Origin: Desulfobacteria bacterium
GTDB lineage: Bacteria; Desulfobacterota; Desulfobacteria; Desulfobacterales; C00003060
Assembly: GCA_030145035.1 (NCBI GenBank)
Contig: JAQYWL010000008.1
Coordinates: 1-6,649 of the forward strand
DNA length: 6,649 bases
Direction: 5' to 3'
Part shown: positions 1 to 5,185 of the stretch, piece by piece
How positions within the stretch are numbered: position 1 is the first letter of the stretch
Layout: every line of letters starts with the position of its first letter
Notes under the pieces: model-generated
Seen by the model: the letters and a program-made list of their open reading frames with translations, nothing else
Told to the model about the DNA's origin: nothing
Databases searched by the model: none
Translations under genes and position numbers: made by a program

Positions 1-183
1 CCCTCGCGGGATACCCCCCACCCCCCGGGCGCAGTCCAGGGCAAGCGATCCGGTCGGAATAACCGGGATGTCCGCAACCACCTGGCTGCCCAACTTCATG
101 ATGGAACCCTTGCCGAACTGGCGTTCTATCTGCCCCATGGCCAGTTCGACCGCCTTCCCCTTGTCCATGGATATGCTGCCCAT
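1..183 (-). CDS. recA: RecA recombinase, N-terminal 61 residues (runs off left edge)
   Basis: RecA is the ATP-dependent strand-exchange protein of homologous recombination and the co-protease that triggers LexA cleavage. The reverse strand from 183 encodes 61 residues that match the RecA N-terminus: a short leader, KAVELAMGQIERQFGKGSIM (residues 10-29), then a VIPTGSLALD-like block and GVGGIPRG, which leads into the Walker A region lying beyond the window. In E. coli RecA the corresponding text is of the form ALxxALGQIEKQFGKGSIM and ALGxGGLPxGR. The ATG at 181-183 is supported by a strong purine-rich ribosome site, AAGGGGGG, at 190-197 on the minus strand, 6 nt from the start. An internal ATG at codon 6 is less well placed. 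It follows thpR on the same strand after a 259-bp gap. Family assignment is secure; only the first part of the protein is visible. Confidence 0.96.
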   Translation of the reverse strand, partial: MGSISMDKGKAVELAMGQIERQFGKGSIMKLGSQVVADIPVIPTGSLALDCARGVGGIPRG

Positions 184-203
184 AAGTATCCCCCCTTCTC
201 TTA

Positions 204-228
204 ATTGCGGATTGCGGATTGCGGATTC
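204..228. repeat. Heptamer tandem repeat, ATTGCGG units
   Basis: Three perfect ATTGCGG units lie at 204-210, 211-217 and 218-224, followed by a partial fourth (ATTC). The array sits just upstream of the recA ribosome site. The 11-mer gcggattcttt that ends it (221-231) recurs exactly at 4734-4744 upstream of selC. Confidence 0.9.
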
Positions 229-276
229 TTTCCTGAAATCCAAAATCACCAAGTTCCAGAAATCCCAAGTCATTTG

Positions 277-296
277 ATTAGGTCTCAGCACCTAAT
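277..296. promoter_or_regulatory. Perfect 7+7 dyad upstream of recA, candidate operator
   Basis: ATTAGGT (277-283) and ACCTAAT (290-296) are exact inverted copies separated by 6 nt (ctcagc). The dyad centre is about 103 bp upstream of the recA start. recA genes are usually controlled by LexA, and LexA boxes differ strongly between bacterial groups, so a dyad at this place is a reasonable operator candidate. It does not match the E. coli CTGT-N8-ACAG or the Gram-positive GAAC-N4-GTTC forms, so the link to LexA is an inference. The short spacer would also allow a small RNA hairpin. Confidence 0.4.
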
Positions 297-308
297 GATG
301 TTCAGACA

Positions 309-336
309 ATAATTTCCAGATTCTCACGCACATCAA
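309..336 (-). promoter_or_regulatory. Candidate sigma-70 promoter for recA
   Basis: Read on the minus strand, a -35-like TTGATG (331-336) is followed after 16 bp by a -10-like AATTAT (309-314). Each hexamer matches the consensus at 4 of 6 positions, so this is a weak candidate in AT-rich DNA. It is attractive mainly because its predicted start point, near 302, lies just upstream of the dyad at 277-296, which would put a repressor site right at the start of transcription. The resulting recA leader would be about 120 nt. Confidence 0.3.
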
Positions 337-417
337 GTTTGTTGGTTCTATTGGGTTCATCGGGTTAGTTTAAACACAAGAAACTCAACAAACGCACTCA
401 AGATGAGGTTTTCGTCA

Positions 418-445
418 AATCCGCAATCCAAAATCCAAAATCCTA
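418..445. repeat. Heptamer tandem repeat abutting the thpR stop codon
   Basis: Four 7-bp units can be read: AATCCGC, AATCCAA, AATCCAA, AATCCTA. On the minus strand they read GGATT plus two variable bases, the same family as the array at 204-228 but in the opposite orientation. The last unit contains the thpR stop codon (443-445), so the array begins exactly where the gene ends. Confidence 0.85.
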
Positions 446-1009
446 TAGTGCCACCTCTGCCAGTTTGCTATAGACTGCGCCGCTGGGGCGTAGATCACTT
501 TGAAAAAGGACTACCGACTGCGCCGTGAAAGACTCTGTTCGAAACTCTCCCAATGCTTGCAATGCCTTACTCAGCTTGGCCCGGTCCAGACGACCTTTGA
601 CGCGGCCTAGGGTGAGATGTCCCTTGAAAGGTCGCTTCTCCTTCGGGAACCCAAGGCCGTTGAGCTGGGATTCTATATCCCTTTGTAGGGCACGCACGAC
701 CTCTACGTCCCCGGATAGCCCTACCCAGACAACGCGCGGACGCTTGAGGTCCGGAAAAACACCAATGCCCTCCGCTCTCAGGGTAAAGTGCGAAAAGGCC
801 CTAGTTGCTCGCTCCATGGCGGCGTGGATATTCTCTACATCATGCCTGTCAATATCTCCCAGGAACTTCAGGGTCAAGTGCATGCCTTCTTTACGCACCC
901 ATCTGATCTTAAGACCTGATCCCCGAAGTGTGTCCTGTGCCTTCTCAATGGCTTGGAGAACAGGTTCCGGCACATCGATGGCTATGAAAGCCCGTATCTT
1001 TTCACGCAT
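443..1009 (-). CDS. thpR: RNA 2',3'-cyclic phosphodiesterase (2H phosphoesterase, LigT/ThpR family)
   Basis: The protein has 188 residues, near the usual length of the family (about 175-190). It carries the two diagnostic HxTx motifs of 2H phosphoesterases: HLTL at residues 44-47, within HLTLKFLG, and HLTL at 131-134, within GHLTLGRVKG. These supply the two catalytic histidines. The N-terminal block RAFIAIDVPE is also typical. The family hydrolyses 2',3'-cyclic phosphates to 2'-phosphates and can ligate tRNA halves in vitro; its role in the cell is uncertain. Its ATG at 1007-1009 overlaps the end of pncC by 8 bp (ATGCGTGA), and only a weak GAAG lies upstream, so translation is probably coupled to pncC. 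pncC-thpR-recA is a familiar gene order, which supports the assignment. Cytoplasmic; no signal peptide or membrane segment. Confidence 0.93.
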   Translation of the reverse strand: MREKIRAFIAIDVPEPVLQAIEKAQDTLRGSGLKIRWVRKEGMHLTLKFLGDIDRHDVENIHAAMERATRAFSHFTLRAEGIGVFPDLKRPRVVWVGLSGDVEVVRALQRDIESQLNGLGFPKEKRPFKGHLTLGRVKGRLDRAKLSKALQALGEFRTESFTAQSVVLFQSDLRPSGAVYSKLAEVAL

Positions 1010-1535
1010 GTTCTTCGATTTGGGATTTCGGAATAAAATCGCGAAGCGATTTTATGTGCTCTCGTATCTGCATGAGGGCTTGCTCTGAAGCCTTCTGTTT
1101 GATCTCTCCCCGACTACCTTCAAACAGATATTTCCAACACTCCACATCCTCGTTCCAGGCCAGGGCCAAGTGAACCGTGCCCACGGGCTTGTCAGGTGTA
1201 CCGCCTGTGGGACCGGCAATCCCGCTGACCGCTAGGCCCAGGTCAGTCCCTGACAGCCGTTTGATTCCGGCTGCCATGGCCCGGACGCACGCCTCGCTCA
1301 CAGCCCCGTGTTCTTTGATCACCTGCTCCGGGACTCCCAAGAGTTCAATCTTGGAGCGGTTGCTGTAGGTCACCACTCCCCTTTCCAGATAATCCGAACT
1401 GCCGGAAATGTTGGTCAACCGGTGGCAAATCAACCCCCCAGTGCACGATTCGGCCACTGCAACGGTCATCTTCAGAGAAAGCAGCAGCCTCGCCACTTCC
1501 TGTTCCAGGGGATTATCCTGCATCCTTTGATCCAA
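1002..1535 (-). CDS. pncC: Nicotinamide-nucleotide amidohydrolase (CinA C-terminal domain protein PncC)
   Basis: This enzyme deamidates NMN to NaMN in pyridine-nucleotide recycling. The 177-residue protein is the stand-alone CinA C-terminal domain, without the N-terminal MoaB-like domain of full CinA. Visible motifs are AESCTGG (residues 28-34; S30 fits the catalytic serine), RGVVTYSNRSK (52-62; K62 fits the catalytic lysine), GAVSE (77-81), SGIAGPTGG (104-112) and KPVGTVHLALA (116-126). The frame opens with TTG at 1533-1535, directly after the pgpA stop; an ATG four codons in (1521-1523) is an alternative, and neither has an ideal ribosome site, so the start is uncertain by 4 residues. The tail after about residue 160 extends beyond the E. 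coli protein and is encoded by a perfect hairpin sequence. It overlaps thpR by 8 bp. Confidence 0.93.
   Translation of the reverse strand: MDQRMQDNPLEQEVARLLLSLKMTVAVAESCTGGLICHRLTNISGSSDYLERGVVTYSNRSKIELLGVPEQVIKEHGAVSEACVRAMAAGIKRLSGTDLGLAVSGIAGPTGGTPDKPVGTVHLALAWNEDVECWKYLFEGSRGEIKQKASEQALMQIREHIKSLRDFIPKSQIEEHA
1033..1055. repeat. Perfect 10-bp inverted repeat inside the 3' end of pncC
   Basis: ATAAAATCGC (1033-1042) and GCGATTTTAT (1046-1055) form an uninterrupted 10-bp stem with a 3-nt loop. It lies within the coding frame and specifies residues I161 to about I168 of PncC. The bases after it on the minus strand (CCGAAATCCCAAATCG) resemble the intergenic heptamer repeats. The stem lies about 25 bp before the thpR start and could affect translation of the overlapping gene; there is no T-tract, so it is not an intrinsic terminator. 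Confidence 0.8.
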
Positions 1536-1538
1536 GAT

Positions 1539-2045
1539 CTAAAGAAAACCAATAATGATTCTCAAGATCACATTGGCATAAATGCCTGCAAGGACGTCAT
1601 CGCAGACTACACCCCACCCACCCGGCAATTTCGTTTCCAGCCTCCTGATGGGAAAGGGCTTGGCAATATCGACAAGCCTGAAGAGAAAAAAACCGATGAC
1701 CACACTCCTAGCGCTCCAGGGAATGAGAAACAAGGTGACCAGCAACCCTGCCATCTCATCAATAACAATGAAGCCGCTGTCTTTCTTCTTGAATACTTTT
1801 TCTGCCTCACCTGATATCCATACGGCAAATCCCGAAAATACCGCTATGACTAGCAGGCCCTGAAATGGGCCAAACATGGAAATGACATAACAGAGAGGAA
1901 TCGCAATCAGGGTGCCAAACGTCCCCGAGGCAATGGGAATGTATCCTGCATAACAACCTGTTGCCAACAGAACCACACATTTTTCTCGAATCCTACGCAA
2001 CGCCTTGCCACCAGCCCTGGTTCTCCTTGCACGCACATCCTTCAA
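1539..2045 (-). CDS. pgpA: Phosphatidylglycerophosphatase A
   Basis: PgpA removes the phosphate from phosphatidylglycerol phosphate, giving phosphatidylglycerol in the inner membrane. The 168-residue product has the expected size and motifs: GYIPIASGTFGT (residues 34-45), VIDEMAG (94-100), FRLVDIAKPFPIRRLE (122-137) and GGWGVVCDDVLAGIYAN (142-158), where the acidic residues D95, E96, D149 and D150 probably bind metal and substrate. Hydrophobic stretches near 45-58, 62-78, 99-121 and 151-167 are likely membrane segments. The frame opens with TTG at 2043-2045, which lies inside a heptamer repeat; an in-frame GTG at 2034-2036 follows an AAGGA with only a 1-nt gap. The true start is therefore uncertain by a few residues. 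It lies 23 bp after larC and 3 bp before pncC, consistent with one operon. Confidence 0.95.
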   Translation of the reverse strand: MKDVRARRTRAGGKALRRIREKCVVLLATGCYAGYIPIASGTFGTLIAIPLCYVISMFGPFQGLLVIAVFSGFAVWISGEAEKVFKKKDSGFIVIDEMAGLLVTLFLIPWSARSVVIGFFLFRLVDIAKPFPIRRLETKLPGGWGVVCDDVLAGIYANVILRIIIGFL

Positions 2046-2069
2046 TCGTCAATTGTCAATCGTCAATCC
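2042..2069. repeat. Heptamer tandem repeat between larC and pgpA
   Basis: Four 7-bp units: TCAATCG, TCAATTG, TCAATCG, TCAATCC. The array fills almost the whole gap between larC and pgpA. At one edge it supplies the TTG used to open pgpA (2043-2045) and at the other the first base of the larC stop (2069-2071). Confidence 0.9.
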
Positions 2070-3238
2070 TACGCCGTCTCCTTCACAATAGTCTCATACA
2101 CCACCTTCAGAGGTACGTTCTTCTCCAGGGCAATCTTTTTGCAGTCCTCATATTCAGGTACCACAGAAACCCTGCCTGTGGGACCTGAAACCTCCTTTAT
2201 ACGCACCTTGCCATAGGAGGTAGTGGCCTCTTTGACCTTTCGTGGGAGCTTTGATCGCTCCGTCCGGTAATGCCGCACCCCGGTGGCCGTGGTCTCTAAA
2301 AGAATCCGGCGCACTACGGTCTCTCGATCAGTCTCCTTGCATATAACCTGCACCATGGTCCCGGGTCGGTTTTTCTTCATAAAGACCGGGATCAAGACCA
2401 CATCAAGAGCTCCATCTTCAAAGATTCTTTCCATGACAAAGCCGAATATCTCGGGATTCATGTCATCGATGTTGGTCTCAACGACTGTCACGCAATCTGC
2501 CTCACACGCAAAATCGGGCTCCCCCAGCACAACCCTGAGCAGGTTTGGCATTTCTTTCAAATCACGGCCCCCCACGCCGTAACCGACCTGTCGAATCAGC
2601 ATTTTGGGCATCGGTCCAAAATCTTGACAAAGCGTTGTAAGAATCGCAGCGCCGGTGGGTGTAACCAGTTCGTTGGAAACTCCCGTGCCGTAGACCGGCA
2701 CGCCCTCAAAGAGGGCCAGGGTGGCAGGGGCCGGCACTGGAAGTCTCCCATGCTGGCAGCTCACAAACCCTTTGCCCACTGGAATCTCTGAAGCGGAAAT
2801 CTTGCCAATGCCAAGCCATTCCACACCAAGAGCAGCCCCCACGATATCAACAATAGCATCTACACCGCCTAATTCATGAAAATGGACACTCTCTTTGGGA
2901 CAGTTGTGGATAGACGCCTCAATCTCGGCCAACCTGCCAAAGATCTTAAGACTTGACCCTTTTACCGTATCCGGCAAGCCACTCTTGTCGACAAGCGACC
3001 TTATGTCTTGATAATTCCTGACTGGTTTGTCTCTATCGGCAACCACGACTTTTACTTGTCTGCCGTGAATCCCCATACGGGCCGCCGTGCTGATCTCCAA
3101 ATCAAAGGCCTCAAGGGGCATGTTGCGGACATTCTCTTCAATAAAATCCCCTGGAACCCCCAGGTGAATCAAGGCCCCAAGAATCATGTCGCCGCTGATC
3201 CCGGCAAAACAGTCAAAGTAGGCGATCTTCATTCCCAT
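2069..3238 (-). CDS. larC: Nickel pincer cofactor biosynthesis protein LarC (nickel chelatase)
   Basis: LarC inserts nickel into the pyridinium-bisthiocarboxylate nucleotide made by LarB and LarE, completing the Ni-pincer cofactor of lactate racemase LarA and its relatives. The 389-residue product shows the family blocks in order: FDCFAGISGDM (residues 8-18), VHFHELGGVDAIVDI (118-132) with histidine and acidic metal ligands, GTGVSNELVTPTGAA (184-198), ETNIDDMNPE (254-263), a KKNRPGT block (288-294) and PEYEDCKKIA (361-370). In Lactobacillus plantarum the LarC1 and LarC2 halves are joined by a programmed frameshift; here they are continuous in one frame. The ATG at 3236-3238 has AGGA a few bases upstream; the ATG two codons later is also possible. 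No larA, larB or larE lies in the window. It is the probable first gene of the pgpA-pncC-thpR transcript. Confidence 0.95.
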   Translation of the reverse strand: MGMKIAYFDCFAGISGDMILGALIHLGVPGDFIEENVRNMPLEAFDLEISTAARMGIHGRQVKVVVADRDKPVRNYQDIRSLVDKSGLPDTVKGSSLKIFGRLAEIEASIHNCPKESVHFHELGGVDAIVDIVGAALGVEWLGIGKISASEIPVGKGFVSCQHGRLPVPAPATLALFEGVPVYGTGVSNELVTPTGAAILTTLCQDFGPMPKMLIRQVGYGVGGRDLKEMPNLLRVVLGEPDFACEADCVTVVETNIDDMNPEIFGFVMERIFEDGALDVVLIPVFMKKNRPGTMVQVICKETDRETVVRRILLETTATGVRHYRTERSKLPRKVKEATTSYGKVRIKEVSGPTGRVSVVPEYEDCKKIALEKNVPLKVVYETIVKETA

Positions 3239-3502
3239 CCATATCCTGCACGTGGTCCCGAGCTTGGCGACCAGCTATTGCAATCCGAATTTTTTGATTT
3301 CTTAACACACCACGCCGTGGGAGTCAAAAACCCTTCTGTCACCATCGAAACCGATCAGGTCCTCACGGCAGCAGCAAGGTTGGTGTACCGGGACCACCCG
3401 ACCTCCAAGCTTTCGTAGCAACTTAAACCATTCCTTTATATAATAGGTGCAACTACCTGCCTTGGTGATAGTTTTCGAGAAGCTGTCGCAGATTCTAACG
3501 TA
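3239..3502 (-). other. Non-coding gap upstream of larC
   Basis: This 264-bp gap separates the M20 peptidase from larC, both on the minus strand. All three minus-strand frames are interrupted by stops. One plus-strand frame is open from within larC to 3418, but it has no independent start or ribosome site and no recognisable family. An AT-rich TATTATATAAA lies on the minus strand near 3437-3447 and could hold a -10 element for larC, but no good -35 sits at the right distance. Unlike the other gaps it has no heptamer array. Confidence 0.4.
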
Positions 3503-4660
3503 TTAAACTTGTCTTGCTTTCTTGGCATGAAGCTGTATGATCTCAAGGAGGAGTTCTACGGACTTTACCATGTCATCCAGCCGAATCGACTCTCGCACCG
3601 TGTGCATGTCCTTCATTCCCGTGCCAAGGACACCCGTGACAATCCCATGGCCAAAGAATATGTTCGCATCGCTGCCGCCGCCGCTGGTCTTGGTTTTCAT
3701 GTAGCGTCCCAGGCTGGACGCGGCCTCCTTTGCCAGGGTAACAGCAGCATGATCCTCGGGAATCTTCAAGTTTGAAAAATCCTGTCGAACTGCCACTTCC
3801 ACCCTTGGAAGTCCGTCATCCGAGGGAAACGCCTCTTTGTAGTTTGAGACTTGACGTTCAAAACTCTCAACAATCTTTTGTGTCTCTTCCTCCAGTTTGT
3901 CCGGGCTATGGCTGCGGACCTCGCCGGCCACGGTCACAAGGCAAGGGACAATATTGGTGGCTTTGCCGCCTTCGATCAGCCCGATATTGGCTGTGCTTTC
4001 CTCATCAATACGGCCAACGCGTATCTCTGAAATCGCCCGGCTGGCCAGGTGTATGGCGTTGATCCCTTTTTCAGGCGCCGCCCCTGCATGCGCATCCCGC
4101 CCATGGACCTTGAACTCAATGTGATTGGCAGCAGGGGCCCGGGTCACAATCCCCTCTGTGTCGGTGGCATCCAGGCTGTAACCGTATTGGGCCTTTATCA
4201 GCGAACAATCAAAATTCTTGGCCCCCAGAAGACCAACCTCCTCGCAAATAGTTACGACTACCTCTAAGGGACCCCACAGAAGTCTCTTTTCCCGGAGTAT
4301 CTTGATGGTTTCAATAATAACGGCCAGGGCCGACTTATCGTCAGCCCCAAGGATGGTGGACCCGTCACTTGAAAAAGTGCCATCCGAAAAAAAGACCTTG
4401 ATCCCCTCGCCCGGCTGGACTGTATCCATATGGGCATTGAGCAGCAGCGGGACAACGTCCGCCCTGGCCCCCTTGAACCTGGCGATCAGGTTGCCGGTAT
4501 CACCTCCCACCTTAGGACCCGCCCCATCGATCAGTACCTCCGCCCCCAGGGATTCAAAGATCCCCTGTAAGGTTTTCGCAATTGCCCCCTCTTTTTTTGA
4601 AACACTGTCTATATGAATCAGGGTCTTAAAAAGATCACCCAAGCGCTCGTGATTCACCAT
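3503..4660 (-). CDS. M20 family metallopeptidase, PepT-like
   Basis: This is a cytoplasmic di-zinc aminopeptidase or amidohydrolase of the M20 family, closest in look to the PepT-like subgroup. The 385 residues carry the metal and catalytic set: H77 and D79 in LNAHMDTV, the bridging D107 in LGADDKSA, the catalytic glutamate pair E140-E141 in ICEEVGLLGAK, D164 in SLDATD, and H353 in MHTVRE near the C-terminus. The central part (about 175-290) with HGRDAHAGAAPEKG is the dimerisation (lid) domain, and TSGGGSDANIF (325-335) is the conserved glycine-rich block near the active site. The ATG at 4658-4660 has only a distant AAAGGG upstream. The exact substrate cannot be read from sequence; tripeptides are cleaved by true PepT. 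The gap of 264 bp to larC suggests a separate transcription unit or an internal promoter. Confidence 0.93.
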   Translation of the reverse strand: MVNHERLGDLFKTLIHIDSVSKKEGAIAKTLQGIFESLGAEVLIDGAGPKVGGDTGNLIARFKGARADVVPLLLNAHMDTVQPGEGIKVFFSDGTFSSDGSTILGADDKSALAVIIETIKILREKRLLWGPLEVVVTICEEVGLLGAKNFDCSLIKAQYGYSLDATDTEGIVTRAPAANHIEFKVHGRDAHAGAAPEKGINAIHLASRAISEIRVGRIDEESTANIGLIEGGKATNIVPCLVTVAGEVRSHSPDKLEEETQKIVESFERQVSNYKEAFPSDDGLPRVEVAVRQDFSNLKIPEDHAAVTLAKEAASSLGRYMKTKTSGGGSDANIFFGHGIVTGVLGTGMKDMHTVRESIRLDDMVKSVELLLEIIQLHAKKARQV

Positions 4661-4683
4661 GCCATCTCTACCCTTTCACCAGG

Positions 4684-4725
4684 AATCGTTATTGGTTATT
4701 GGTTATCGGTCATTCGTTATTCGTT
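4684..4725. repeat. Heptamer tandem repeat, ATTSGTT units
   Basis: Six 7-bp units in register: AATCGTT, ATTGGTT, ATTGGTT, ATCGGTC, ATTCGTT, ATTCGTT. The array lies 24 bp upstream of the M20 peptidase start in the divergent region shared with selC. Confidence 0.9.
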
Positions 4726-4758
4726 GCCTGTAAGCGGATTCTTTTTCTTCCCCCTTTA

Positions 4759-4786
4759 ATTCCGCATTCCGCATTCCGCATTCGAA
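4759..4786. repeat. Heptamer tandem repeat, ATTCCGC units
   Basis: Three perfect ATTCCGC units at 4759-4765, 4766-4772 and 4773-4779 are followed by a degenerate ATTCGAA. The reverse reading is GCGGAAT, one base different from the GCGGATT of the recA-side array. It ends 22 bp before the selC -35 box. Confidence 0.9.
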
Positions 4787-4807
4787 CATTGTGCTCATAC
4801 AAAATCG

Positions 4808-4836
4808 TTGACAGCCCCAGCAATGATTAATATAAA
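4808..4836 (+). promoter_or_regulatory. Strong sigma-70 promoter of selC
   Basis: A perfect -35 hexamer TTGACA (4808-4813) and a -10 hexamer TATAAA (4831-4836, 5 of 6) are separated by the ideal 17 bp. Transcription would start near 4843-4844, giving a 5' leader of about 8 nt before the mature tRNA end at 4852, typical of a stand-alone tRNA gene. Confidence 0.85.
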
Positions 4837-4851
4837 AATTATTTCGGCTGC

Positions 4852-4949
4852 GGAAGTGGATAGCTCACTGGTGGGGCTCCCGGACTTCAAATCCGGTGTG
4901 GGGCGCTGAAACCGTCCCGGGTGGGTTCGATTCCCATGCACTTCCGCCA
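4852..4949 (+). tRNA. selC: tRNA-Sec, anticodon UCA
   Basis: This gene encodes the tRNA that is charged with serine, converted to selenocysteinyl-tRNA by SelA, and delivered to UGA codons by SelB. The sequence aligns throughout with E. coli selC: the anticodon stem-loop CCGGA-CTTCAAA-TCCGG with anticodon TCA at 4887-4889, a long variable arm (stem GGGGCG/CGTCCC), the T arm GTGGG-TTCGATT-CCCAT, and the encoded CCA at 4947-4949 after discriminator G. Its 98-nt length, including CCA, fits the oversized tRNA-Sec class. The acceptor stem pairs GGAAGTG with CACTTCC, but the eighth pair expected in bacterial tRNA-Sec would be G-G, a mismatch. Its presence implies that the genome makes selenoproteins. 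No clear terminator follows. selC is a known integration site for mobile elements, and the DNA downstream looks accessory. Confidence 0.97.
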
Positions 4950-5185
4950 ATTTTATTAATGGACTCAATAGATTAATCCACCCGTAAAGCCACAAATCCT
5001 ATTACACGACTACTACAACAACATCCCCAACTACGCAACCTCTTCTTCAACCGGCGAAAATCTCTGCTTGGAATACCAGGGCTTGGTTCCCGCATAGTTT
5101 TCCTTGCATATTCAAAATAAGCCTGATATTCTTCAATACTATACAATATTACCCCTGGTATTTTTAATAACAATTTCTAATGACA
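4950..5185. other. Gene-poor stretch between selC and the decayed ATPase gene
   Basis: I recognise nothing here. A minus-strand frame at 5173-4973 stays open for 66 codons (contains YSIEEYQAYFEYARKTMREP and a basic DFRRLKKRLRSW run) but begins with TTG, has no ribosome site, and resembles no family I know; it could be a gene remnant. There is no heptamer repeat, no clear terminator for selC, and no visible second copy of the tRNA 3' end. Confidence 0.4.

Larger units (their letters stand above)
184..442 (-). promoter_or_regulatory. recA leader / thpR-recA intergenic region
   Basis: This non-coding gap separates thpR from recA. I see no gene on either strand. It contains two heptamer repeat arrays (one at each end), a short 9-bp tandem repeat at 342-368 (units TTGGTTCTA, TTGGGTTCA, TCGGGTTAG), a long-spaced inverted repeat (GTTTGTTG at 337-344 with CAACAAAC at 386-393), and the candidate recA promoter and operator listed separately. 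The size of the gap suggests recA has its own promoter rather than depending only on read-through from the upstream operon; that is an inference. Confidence 0.5.

Noticed and set aside
1033..1055. Possible intrinsic terminator
   Set aside because: The stem is AT-rich at its base, lies within a coding frame and is not followed by a T-tract on either strand.
525..1088. 187-codon open frame on the plus strand
   Set aside because: It lies antisense across thpR, whose HxT motifs are clear; the translation is rich in R, S and P with no family resemblance.
1308..1814. 168-codon open frame on the plus strand
   Set aside because: Antisense to pncC and pgpA, which both carry complete family motifs.
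3008..3418. 136-codon plus-strand frame that continues 180 bp beyond the larC start
   Set aside because: Its start lies antisense within larC, there is no ribosome site, and the part outside larC matches no family I recognise.
4684..4786. Possible CRISPR array or origin iterons
   Set aside because: Units are 7 bp and directly adjacent without spacers, and no cas or replication gene is nearby; iterons are usually longer.
4973..5173. 66-codon minus-strand frame downstream of selC
   Set aside because: TTG start, no ribosome site and no known motif; kept only as a remark in the gap description.
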